From assembly GCF_900698985.1 (NCBI RefSeq), contig NZ_LR217730.1:983681-1047680 (forward strand): a stretch of DNA of 64,000 nucleotides, in the 5' to 3' direction. Under the pieces are notes generated by a model. It ran no database searches, was not told the DNA's origin, and was given only the letters and a program-made list of their open reading frames with translations. The translations under genes were made by a program, and so were the position numbers. This DNA comes from Erwinia_E haradaeae_B (lineage in GTDB: Bacteria > Pseudomonadota > Gammaproteobacteria > Enterobacterales > Enterobacteriaceae). Below, piece by piece: positions 1 through 9,361 of the stretch (positions are counted from its first letter, which is position 1; each line of letters starts with the position of its first letter).

Positions 1-52
1 AAAATATTCATGGACCATTTATACTAAAACTAAACTATTAGAAAAACCACCT

Positions 53-661
53 CTAACGTGTCATTAATACTCTCTCTATTGTATCTACAATAACCTGAGT
101 ATTAAGATCAAATTCAATATTTACCTTACAACCAATATTTTTTTGACCCAATGTGGTACGCAATAAGGTCTCTGGAACAAGATGTACACAAAATTCTTTT
201 TGTGTAACCTCCCCAACAGTTAAACTAATACCATCAATAGTGATAAATCCTTTATAAAAAATATACTTTTTTTTCTCAAAAAAATCTATAGTCAGCCACA
301 TTGTATAATTGCTTTTTTTATTATAGATTCGCGTAATTATTGCAGTCGACATAATGTGACCAGATACAAAATGACCTCCAATTTCATCGCTAAATTTAGC
401 CGCGCGCTCTATGTTAACTGTATCCCCTACATTAAGCACACCTAAATTCGTCTTCAATAGAGTTTCTGTCACTAAATCAAAACTAACATGATCACCTGTT
501 ATCTTTGTAACTGTCAAACAGCAACCATTGTTTGCAACTGAATAACCTATCTGAAGCCCTTCTAAAAAAGGACTTGGCATTTTAAAAATATAAGTCCGTA
601 TATTTTTTTCTTCTTGAATACAATACAACTCCGCTATGCCTTGCACAATGCCGGTGAACAT
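53..661 (-). CDS. ribE: Riboflavin synthase alpha chain
   Basis: Converts two molecules of 6,7-dimethyl-8-ribityllumazine into riboflavin and a pyrimidine, the last step of riboflavin synthesis, in the cytosol. The 202-residue protein matches E. coli riboflavin synthase (213 residues; called RibC or RibE) over its length and shows the two repeated lumazine-binding barrels. The N-terminal half has the family start MFTGIVQG and the NGCCLTV segment; the second half has GISLTVGEV. I chose the ATG at 661 because it gives the family start and has a GAGG ribosome site 6 bases upstream; a TTG four codons earlier is possible. The C-terminus is about 11 residues shorter than in E. coli. It stands alone: upstream lies a 2.8 kb gene-free stretch. 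Retention points to continued riboflavin or FAD synthesis, as in many insect symbionts (inference). Confidence 0.95.
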   Translation of the reverse strand: MFTGIVQGIAELYCIQEEKNIRTYIFKMPSPFLEGLQIGYSVANNGCCLTVTKITGDHVSFDLVTETLLKTNLGVLNVGDTVNIERAAKFSDEIGGHFVSGHIMSTAIITRIYNKKSNYTMWLTIDFFEKKKYIFYKGFITIDGISLTVGEVTQKEFCVHLVPETLLRTTLGQKNIGCKVNIEFDLNTQVIVDTIERVLMTR

Positions 662-3454
662 AACAAACCTCAAAAATAATTAATTTTTATTAGTACGCTT
701 ATTTTCACTTTAAAAATTTAACTTTAATACAGAAAATATTCTGTATTTTTAAGGCGAATAGCCTCAGAAATTTTGACCACACTAAATGTCTCTGCGGTAT
801 ATCTAAATTAATATCAACCCTGATTCTGCACTGAAATTATAGTTCATTGAATATTTTATCAATGATCTATTTTAAAAGCATATTATGCTCAAACAGAATA
901 GACATACAACCCTATTCAAAATCTTATAACTTTGCTATCTCTTACTAAAAAGTAATATGCATCCTGGTGTATACTTGATACATTTTTTAAGTCTTACGAT
1001 CTGCATGAAAGATATCGAATATCCACCTCTATATTAAATCTTCACAACTATACGAACTAGTATTTTATATGATGTCGCGTTACGATCTATGACCTTATAG
1101 GACGATTTTGTTATTATAAAATAATAGAGGAATAAAAAATACTATTATAGATAAAATGTCTTACTTGCAAAAAAATATAATAATATTATATACTATATAT
1201 GCGAAGTGAATCATTAATATTACACTAATCATCATAAATATCTCTTATAGAATTTATAAAATTAATGAAGGCTTTTGAATATAATTACTACATTTTAAGA
1301 AATAATTTCATCTAAAGTCTAAAATATTACGAGATAATACTAGGTAACTAAATAAGACTAAATGATAATGAACACTAAGGTTATCATCAAAAAATAATGA
1401 GCTCATAAAATATGTTTTTTTAATCTTTAAATTATAATAAAAGAATATTTCTGTTGAGAAATAATTCTTTATAGAACCGACAAACATTACATATCATATA
1501 AATTTTAATTTTATATAACAGTATTAAAAATATTCGTTTTATATCTAATCACATCAAAACACTTTAATTAGTTTTGTAACTTATAAGTGATATATCGAGT
1601 TAATATATCCAATTAAGTAATATTTAAACAAATATACATCTAATAAGACTAACTGCTGGCGCTCCTCCTAAAATTTCTATTTAACATTTCAAGACTTTCT
1701 AACAAAATAAACTACGTAAATGTTTTATAAAGCATATGTTTTACAAAAAAAAATCTACTATAATATAGTAAGTATCATATACAGAATTGGTCATAATATA
1801 GAACTAAAATATTAACGATATATTCATTATTTTTATATAAATTTCTGTTTTTATATGTATAATTAGATTAATTAATCATTCTGAGGCTAAGTACTAAAAA
1901 ATATTTTGTTTCCATAAGATTACCAAAAACTATTAACTAGACATAAAAATAAACGATGATTGGTTTCGGTGTGTGCTAAAATTTTTTGCTATTGAATATT
2001 CAATTAATTTATAAAATTTTCTATAATTTTAGTACAATTCATAATATTCAACAATTAAGATCAAAACTAAAACTTTTCTTGTAAAGATCTTAGTATTCAT
2101 CAAAAAATGCATAGTGTATAATACAAATTACTATGAATATTTTATAAATTCTTAATTATAATTCACTGTCTCATAATCATTTCATAATAATTATGAACTA
2201 CTTATATATTATATACTCATTATAAAATCATTCTCCAATAAACTTATAAATTGTTTTAATCTTTACTATACTACAGATGACATAAAACACAGATGATCTA
2301 ATGTTAAGAACTATATTAAAATTTGCTAATTAGTATAATCTTTTTAATCACTGCGTCTCTCTAGCAGAATTTTATGCTTATAATTGTATCAATTTTTACT
2401 TTTATTTAAATTTATTAAAATAAATTTACTAATACTCTGCTTACCATTATTAAAAAAAATATTACTACTAAATTATATGTATAAAGAACCAATTCTCTAA
2501 TGAGACTATGCAATCACATTAATAATAATAATATAAATCAACTAATTATGGTATAATTTATATTAAAAATAATCGTAAAAATTATCATATATAATTATAG
2601 AATACATTAACTTTATTTTATATTGCACGAAATAATCTCATTAAAATATCTTAGATTACAATAACTATTTAGTATAACATACTAGTAAGAAATATCTAAT
2701 ATTCAAATAAATTTCATTTGTATATATGAAATATCTGTATTAAAATCATAAAAAGATGAAAATCAAAATATATATGCTTACACAACAACTCATATAGTAG
2801 TAACATCCAATAATATATTCATACTTAAGTTTATAAGTGCAAACTATAAAACCTATAAAACATTAAAGATAGAAAATGATATTAAGATCATATTAATATA
2901 GATAGAACATAAACATCTAATCATTTTTATCTTAGGAAATTTACTACAAAATTATAGACTGCAGTGAAGCCTTTATTTCTAGTCCTATGTCTTATAATAA
3001 AAAAACAAGGTAACTTACTAACTACTAGACGAACCTCTAATAAACTTGTTATATCTTCCTAAGATCGTGTCTTTATACGCAAATAATAATAAAGAGCTAT
3101 ATGTAAATGAAAACTCAAAAAAATTTATTTATTTATTATATCAATACTTGTATTGCAATACAGAACAAGCCTAATATTTAAAATAGTTTGATAATAATAT
3201 CTTCTATATATAGAAAAAATGTTAGACACAACTCCACATTAAGAATACAAAATTCCAGAGAAAAGATATTATAAATCATATAATAATAAAATTCATGTTA
3301 TCATTAAAGATATGTATAAAAAATTGGTTATATGTTAAGACATAGATAAAGAATAATATTCTGAAATTTTATCTATATCTAACCTAAAGTAATTAATATT
3401 CGAGTAAATGCGCAGATTATTATATATTAAAAGATATATGCATTTTAAAGAAAA
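662..3454. other. 2.8 kb gene-free AT-rich stretch
   Basis: No gene, tRNA or clear remnant is visible on either strand; stops are dense in all frames. The only structure I see is a 9-bp stem with a 4-base loop at 726-750 followed by a short T run on the plus strand, and a small GC patch near 1651-1675. This is the longest empty stretch in the window and probably represents several genes eroded past recognition. Confidence 0.7.
726..750 (+). terminator. Possible factor-independent terminator
   Basis: AATACAGAA and TTCTGTATT form a perfect 9-bp stem around the loop AATA, followed by three more T on the plus strand. No surviving plus-strand gene precedes it, so it may be the relict of a lost gene's terminator or a chance hairpin in AT-rich DNA. 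Confidence 0.3.
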
Positions 3455-4081
3455 ATGATAACTCCAGGAATACTATTCATTGTTTCCGCCCCTAGTGGAG
3501 CAGGCAAATCTAGCCTGATTAAGGCGCTGTGTAAGACACAGGCACTATGTAATATACAAATATCTGTTTCACATACTACACGTAAAAAGCGACCTGGAGA
3601 AAGCCATGGTGAGCATTATTATTTCGTTAATTCTAAACAGTTCCATAACATGATTCATCAAAAAGAATTTCTAGAATACGCTAAAGTATTTGGAAATTAT
3701 TATGGTACTTCACGTCAAGCCATTATCAACAGATTACAACAAGGTATTAATATATTTCTTGACATAGATTGGCAAGGTGCTAAAAAAATTCGACGCATTA
3801 TGCCAACCTCACGTAGTATTTTTATTTTACCACCATCAAAAGATGAGCTAAAACGTCGTTTGTATAAACGTGACCAAGATAGTACAACTGTGATCAAGCA
3901 ACGTATGTCTCAAGTGATCGCTGAAATAAAACATTATACAGAATACCACTACCTAATAATTAATGAAAATTTTGATCGCGCACTTATAGATTTGCAAGCT
4001 ATTATACATTCTGAACGTTTAAGCGTTCAACACCAAGAAATACATCATTCTTCGTTAATTCGTAAATTATTGGAGAGATAA
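3455..4081 (+). CDS. gmk: Guanylate kinase
   Basis: Phosphorylates GMP to GDP with ATP, an essential step of guanine nucleotide synthesis. The 208-residue protein is essentially the length of E. coli Gmk (207). The ATP-binding P-loop APSGAGKS lies at residues 12-19, followed by the GMP-binding segment around SHTTRKKRPGE and HGEHYYFV, and the DIDWQGA segment. The ATG at 3455 is the only start giving the family N-terminus; no strong ribosome site precedes it. Its partner downstream, 95 bases away, is rpoZ, as in E. coli, but the rest of that operon (spoT, trmH, recG) is gone. Confidence 0.97.
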   Translation: MITPGILFIVSAPSGAGKSSLIKALCKTQALCNIQISVSHTTRKKRPGESHGEHYYFVNSKQFHNMIHQKEFLEYAKVFGNYYGTSRQAIINRLQQGINIFLDIDWQGAKKIRRIMPTSRSIFILPPSKDELKRRLYKRDQDSTTVIKQRMSQVIAEIKHYTEYHYLIINENFDRALIDLQAIIHSERLSVQHQEIHHSSLIRKLLER

Positions 4082-4176
4082 CAAAACATACGCACACCTA
4101 GTTACTATATAAACTTAATAGCAAAATCTAATCATTTATAGATTTTTTATATTACTATTAGAGGAGTTAGACATTC

Positions 4177-4380
4177 ATGGCACGAGTAACTGTTCAAAAC
4201 GCAGTAAAAAATATTGGAAATCGCTTTGATCTAGTGCTAATAGCGGCACGGCGGGCACGTCAAATCCAAATAAGTGGTAAAAATCCTTTAGTTCCTATAA
4301 AAAATGATAAATCTACTGTTATTGCTCTTCGGGAAATTGAGAATGGCTTGATCACTAATCAAACTCTTGATATTTTTTGA
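4177..4380 (+). CDS. rpoZ: RNA polymerase omega subunit, C-terminally shortened
   Basis: Omega is the small RNA polymerase subunit that helps fold and recruit beta-prime. The first 65 residues match E. coli omega closely (MARVTVQNAV start, NRFDLVLIAARRAR, TVIALREIENGLI). The gene stops at residue 67 whereas E. coli omega has 91; the missing part is the poorly conserved charged tail. The stop comes directly after a run of six T. Reading with one T fewer continues in a sensible frame for 11 more codons (DRLKLEKLRRY) to a stop at 4412. So the tail was either lost by a one-base insertion or is made by slippage on the T run. The conserved body should still bind beta-prime. A GAGGAG ribosome site precedes the ATG. 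It follows gmk by 95 bases; spoT does not follow. Confidence 0.9.
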   Translation: MARVTVQNAVKNIGNRFDLVLIAARRARQIQISGKNPLVPIKNDKSTVIALREIENGLITNQTLDIF

Positions 4381-5311
4381 TCGTTTAAAACTGGAAAAAT
4401 TAAGACGATACTGAGTTAAAAAAAGATAAAAACTCTCACAAAAGATCTGTAATAGCCAAATTTAAAAAAATATTACAATGAAGCCTGATCTAAGATATAC
4501 TCTACATACTATATATTAATTCACCATATCTATATGTTAGTAACATTATATATAAGGAGACACAAGCAATAACAATTATTATCACTCATGTACTATCTTG
4601 GTAATAGAAAAATTAAGTGATAAAAATAATGTTTTACCTTTAATTTTTTACTCTAAATGACTATACCATGATCACTGATAGAATATAATAATCACTCTTC
4701 TTAAACTTCACTTGATACAAAAAGTTCTACTTTATAATAGTATTGTGTACTATACATGGAGTTAGCATCAACATTAAGTATATTAACTGTTAAGGAATGC
4801 AAGCCTTACTAAAGATAAATAATATATTATGTAATAATATTAATGCATAATAGTTATATTGTACTTTTATGCGTTATTTATATTCTCCAATTCTATCCGC
4901 AACTGAAATACAGTGTAAGACTTGGTTTTTGGCACATTATAGCATCCTCTATAGTATTATATTAGAATGCTATTCTGGTGAACAATAAAGAAATAAACAA
5001 CACAACAAAGTGTGCTGACTAATTGATGATAAAAGTACATCGTATCAAAAATAATTTAATATTTTGCGTTTATTCATACGAATAGATTACAGTCATTCCC
5101 TAAATTTTTTATTAATAATAATAGAGATGTAGACTAAACACCAGTATATCAAATAAAGGAATAATTCATGAATATCAACATCAAAAAAAAACAAGACGTT
5201 TGATCTTTTGATCTAATAAACAATATCAGAAATTTATTCTGATGATATCAAGCACAAACATGCCTGGAGCGGTAACTAAAATATTCGTTTACAGAAGAAT
5301 CAGGATTACAT
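4381..5311. other. Gene-free stretch where spoT is expected
   Basis: In E. coli spoT follows rpoZ. Here no reading frame longer than chance is present, and nothing resembling the long SpoT protein is readable. The first 34 bases may belong to the out-of-frame omega tail. A 7-bp hairpin near 5220-5245 lies upstream of ansP. Confidence 0.6.
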
Positions 5312-6778
5312 ATGAACGCAGATAAAACAGCAGGCGCAGAAAAACGTGCTTCAAAAAGACGTTGGTTAAATGCCCAAGATTCTGGTTACCATAAAGCCAT
5401 GGACAATCGCCATGTGCAGATGATTGCCATTGGCGGTGCAATTGGAACAGGTCTGTTTCTCGGCGCTGGCGCACGCCTTCAGACTGCCGGACCGGCATTA
5501 GCTTTAGTTTATTTAGTATGTGGTATTTTTTCATTTTTTATTTTACGTGCCTTAGGTGAACTAGTTTTACATCGGCCCTCTAGTGGCAGCTTTGTCTCTT
5601 ATGCTCGTGAATTCTTAGGAGAAAAAGCCTCATATGTTACTGGGTGGATGTATTTTATAAATTGGGCAATGACTGGTATTGTTGATATTACAGCCGTAGC
5701 ATTATATATGCACTATTGGAATGCTTGTGGCGATATACCACAATGGATATTTGCCCTCGGTGCTTTAGCTATCGTTGGTAGCATGAATATGGTTGGAGTT
5801 AAATGGTTTGCGGAAATGGAATTTTGGTTTGCTATGGTTAAAGTTTTAGCAATTGTAGTCTTTTTAATTGTAGGTGTTGTATTTTTAGGAAGCGGTGAGC
5901 CTTTAGCTGGACATGCTACTGGTTTTTATCTAATTACTGATAATGGTGGGTTTTTCCCAAATGGTCTGTTACCAGCCCTTGTGCTAGTACAAGGTGTTGT
6001 ATTTGCATTTGCATCAATTGAACTAGTAGGTACTGCTGCAGGAGAATGCAAAGATCCTAAAAATATACTACCGAAAGCTATTAATAGAGTGATCTGGCGT
6101 ATCGGTTTATTTTATGTTGGGTCAGTAGTATTACTAGTACTACTATTACCTTGGAATGCTTATCAAGCAGGACAGAGCCCATTTGTCACTTTCTTTTCAA
6201 AATTAGGTGTACCATATGCTGGTAGTATTATGAATATAGTCGTACTAAGCGCAGCATTATCCAGTTTGAATTCAGGACTGTATGCTACCGGTCGCATTCT
6301 TCGATCCATGTCTATGGGTGGATCAGCCCCTCAATGCATGTCTAAAATGAGTAAACATCAAGTTCCTTATGTTGGCATAATAATGACCGTAAGTGTATAT
6401 ATAATTGGAGTATATTTAAACTATATTGTACCGTCTAGCGTATTTGAGATTGTGCTCAATATAGCAACACTTGGTATTATTTCATCTTGGGCTTTTATAG
6501 TAATATGTCAAATGCGCCTCCGAAAAGCTATTAAAGAAGGAAAGGTTGAAGATATTAGCTTTAAGATGCCAGGCGCTCCTTTTACATCATGGTTAACACT
6601 ACTATTTTTAGTAAGCGTTCTAATTTTAATGGCATTTGATTACCCAAACGGCACTTATACTATCGCATCAATTCCATTGCTTGGCATAGTACTAACACTA
6701 GGCTGGTTTCGTGTACGTAAACGAGTTAATGCCTTAACAGAAGAAGAGAAAAATTCAGTAAAAATTATCAGATCTTAA
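5312..6778 (+). CDS. ansP: L-asparagine permease, APC family
   Basis: Inner-membrane amino acid:proton symporter. The 488-residue protein aligns without gaps of note to E. coli AnsP (499 residues), including the soluble lead KRRWLNAQDSGYHKAM, the signature GGAIGTGLFLGAGARLQ at the first membrane span, and FASIELVGTAAGECKDP. About twelve hydrophobic spans are visible. It resembles AnsP far more than LysP or CycA, which share only the family motifs, so asparagine is the likely substrate; specificity is inferred. An AGGA ribosome site lies 7 bases before the ATG. It stands alone, and its composition is less AT-rich than many neighbours, which suggests strong selection. In a symbiont it would import host asparagine as an amino acid and nitrogen source (inference). 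Confidence 0.9.
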   Translation: MNADKTAGAEKRASKRRWLNAQDSGYHKAMDNRHVQMIAIGGAIGTGLFLGAGARLQTAGPALALVYLVCGIFSFFILRALGELVLHRPSSGSFVSYAREFLGEKASYVTGWMYFINWAMTGIVDITAVALYMHYWNACGDIPQWIFALGALAIVGSMNMVGVKWFAEMEFWFAMVKVLAIVVFLIVGVVFLGSGEPLAGHATGFYLITDNGGFFPNGLLPALVLVQGVVFAFASIELVGTAAGECKDPKNILPKAINRVIWRIGLFYVGSVVLLVLLLPWNAYQAGQSPFVTFFSKLGVPYAGSIMNIVVLSAALSSLNSGLYATGRILRSMSMGGSAPQCMSKMSKHQVPYVGIIMTVSVYIIGVYLNYIVPSSVFEIVLNIATLGIISSWAFIVICQMRLRKAIKEGKVEDISFKMPGAPFTSWLTLLFLVSVLILMAFDYPNGTYTIASIPLLGIVLTLGWFRVRKRVNALTEEEKNSVKIIRS

Positions 6779-7498
6779 TATTAATATATTGATCATTAAA
6801 TGAATCTAGATTACATTAAAAACAAAAAAATAATCGAGGTCTATTTATCATTTTATTGTCATCCGTTCTCTATAAAAAAACAAAATAACTGATCTTGAAG
6901 TTAACAGCTATATGCATAACTCACGCATCAAGCTAAACATGATATCATAAATAAATATGTACTAAGTTTATTCAATACTTGTACTTGCATCCCCCTTGAG
7001 GGGCTGCAAACACTGACTTACTTTTAAAGTAATTTAATAGCATATCGGTAATATTATCCCGATCAGATATAATAAATATATTTATGCACTTAATAACACT
7101 GTTTAATTACTAATGAAAAGCACAAAATATATTCCGGTTTCCCTAGAATCTCATCAAAAATATAAATGAGGATCTTATCACCACCTTTATATAAAATATA
7201 CAATCTTTGTTATTTTTTAGTTATAAGTGAGATAGCTTCTTAGAATATTAGTATGATTTTACAATAATTTTATTACACTAACTTTATGTTAATTATATTT
7301 TTATTATTAATATTCAAAACTGGTTCATATGATGACTGTCTAATTATTTCTATATATATTATATAATAATCAAACACACTATCATATGCCATTTTTTTAT
7401 GTAATGTAACTATACATATACGCTTTCTGTAAACTAATCACAAAAACCTTTATTTTTCCCAACAGTAAATGCTAATAATCTTTATTTTCTTTTATAAT
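6779..7498. other. Gene-free stretch between convergent ansP and recD
   Basis: No gene is visible. The one striking element is a GC-rich hairpin at 6985-7009, listed separately. In E. coli argA follows recD; no argA remnant is readable here. Confidence 0.6.
6985..7009. other. GC-rich hairpin of unknown role
   Basis: TTGCA-CCCC pairs with GGGG-TGCAA around a short CTTGA-type loop, with one bulged base on each side. It stands out in DNA with almost no G or C. No T run follows on either strand, so it is not a classic terminator. It lies between the 3' ends of ansP and recD and could act as a transcript end or be the relict of a lost RNA or gene. Confidence 0.4.
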
Positions 7499-9361
7499 TT
7501 AAGGATTTATTATATTTTCAGAGTTGATAAAAATTCTATCTCTTAGGCCACTTTGACGTGATACACAAGCTCTCACTGCGCTTTCAAAAATCAATTTCTC
7601 AGAATAAATAGTAAGCTTTTTTTTTGCACGAGTAATTGCCGTATATACTAATTGACGCGTTAACACTGGTATTATCTGATTCGGCAAAATAACTATAGTA
7701 TGATCAAATTCTGAACCCTGAGATTTGTGTATTGTCATAGCAAAAGCTGTATCATGCAGTGGTAAAAAACAGGTCTGCACCGCAGTAATGCTACCATCAG
7801 ATAATAAGAACCATACTTTCATTTGGTGATCATTATCTTCCATTACTATACCAACCTCACCATTAAACAATTTCATATCTTGGTCATTACTCATAATCAT
7901 TACTGGGCGTCCAATATACCATTTTTGCATCACAGGAAAACCCTTACTAATTAACCCAACCTGATGCAACATATTTTCAATACGCTTATTTAACTCTATT
8001 ACACCAAACAACCCATTATGCACTGCACATAAAACCTGAAAGCATCTAAAAGCAGTTAATACTTGATTAGGTTTCGCACCAGAATGAAGCAAAGATAAGT
8101 AAGAACTATATCCTTCCGAGCAATTTTCTACTAACTTCTGATAGTCTGCTTGACATCTAATTGCAATACGACATACATCACTAAATGTACCATTTAATAT
8201 CTTCTCGGTACAATGAACCTGTCCATTATTTACTGCTAATGCTAACTGACCGATACCAGATGATCGTTTAAATCGATAACTTTTAGTAAGTACACAAATC
8301 ATATCACCTATTAAATTAGCTCGATTAGCTATCTGCTTAATCAGCTTACAACCAGTTAAACGAAAAAGTTGTTCAGCTCGCGAAGAGCTATAATAATTGT
8401 CTGCACGATAACAAAGATCACTAAATACAGATCCAGCTTCTATAGAAGTTAATTGATCTCGATCTCCAAGAAACAGAACTCGTGTGTGATAAGGTAATGC
8501 AGTAATTAAAAAAGACATCATAGATAAATCAATCATCGATGCTTCATCAACCACTAACACATCAACTTGAAGAGGATTATCTGCACAAAATCTGATATGC
8601 TGACTACTTGGGTGAACATCTAATAGCCTATGAAGTGTAACGGCTTCTCGCGGAAAACTCCTTAAAATACGATCACTTACCTTTAGCCTCTTTAAGGAAT
8701 GACCAAGAGCCTCGCTTAACTTTAAAGCGGATTTACCAGTGACTGAAACCACCTTTATATATTGTGGTGTTGCTGATAATTCAATAACACTAGCTAAAAA
8801 CTTAGCTACCGTGGTGGTTTTACCAGTGCCAGGCCCACCAGATATAATTGCTATTTGTCGTGTAAGCGCTACCGCTACAGAAATTTTTTGAAAATTATAC
8901 ACATTCCGACCAAAATAACGATCTAAAATCTTACGTGTCTTCTGTTCATCTATATAAAATGAAGAGTTTTTACGTTGTATAAATTTAGCTACAATAACTT
9001 CATTATACCACATCCGATATAAGTAAAGACGCTCTCTATCTAAAACTAGTGGTGCAACTAACTTCCCGTCACTCACTGCTGAGTGTGCTAATAAGGTATC
9101 CTTAATATTTTCTGGCGCTCCAACCGATATCCATATCATCTGAGCTAAATCCTGATGCATACCAGAAAAAAAAACTTCAGAACGTAATTGATCAAGTAAT
9201 AAACATACATGCCCTTCTCTAGTGTTACGGCTCACTAATGCTGCACAAAACATAAGTAAAGATGCTTCCTCTCCTCCTGAGACAACTCGAGCAAAATGCA
9301 AATCAAGAGGGTGCAGCAATCCTCTTTGCTGTGCTATATATAATAGCTCTGACAATATCAT
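7499..9361 (-). CDS. recD: Exodeoxyribonuclease V alpha chain RecD
   Basis: RecD is the fast 5'-3' helicase of RecBCD, which processes double-strand breaks. The 620-residue protein matches E. coli RecD (608) throughout. The N-terminal RecB-contacting domain is recognisable (GEGHVCL and LYLYRMWYNE equivalents). The Walker A motif SGGPGTGKTT is at about 174-183, Walker B VLVVDEASMIDL at about 267-278, and superfamily 1 motifs V and VI read HKSQGSEFD and VYTAITRAKKKL. All helicase motifs look intact. An AGGAAA ribosome site precedes the ATG. Oddly, recB, which overlaps recD upstream in E. coli, is not intact here; recC is not in the window either. RecD alone has no nuclease, so its role depends on whether RecBC exists elsewhere. 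Confidence 0.95.
   Translation of the reverse strand: MILSELLYIAQQRGLLHPLDLHFARVVSGGEEASLLMFCAALVSRNTREGHVCLLLDQLRSEVFFSGMHQDLAQMIWISVGAPENIKDTLLAHSAVSDGKLVAPLVLDRERLYLYRMWYNEVIVAKFIQRKNSSFYIDEQKTRKILDRYFGRNVYNFQKISVAVALTRQIAIISGGPGTGKTTTVAKFLASVIELSATPQYIKVVSVTGKSALKLSEALGHSLKRLKVSDRILRSFPREAVTLHRLLDVHPSSQHIRFCADNPLQVDVLVVDEASMIDLSMMSFLITALPYHTRVLFLGDRDQLTSIEAGSVFSDLCYRADNYYSSSRAEQLFRLTGCKLIKQIANRANLIGDMICVLTKSYRFKRSSGIGQLALAVNNGQVHCTEKILNGTFSDVCRIAIRCQADYQKLVENCSEGYSSYLSLLHSGAKPNQVLTAFRCFQVLCAVHNGLFGVIELNKRIENMLHQVGLISKGFPVMQKWYIGRPVMIMSNDQDMKLFNGEVGIVMEDNDHQMKVWFLLSDGSITAVQTCFLPLHDTAFAMTIHKSQGSEFDHTIVILPNQIIPVLTRQLVYTAITRAKKKLTIYSEKLIFESAVRACVSRQSGLRDRIFINSENIINP

Noticed and set aside
5312..6778. 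Calling the permease LysP or CycA
   Set aside because: Both share the APC signature only; AnsP matches nearly residue for residue, including the N-terminal KRRWLN segment.
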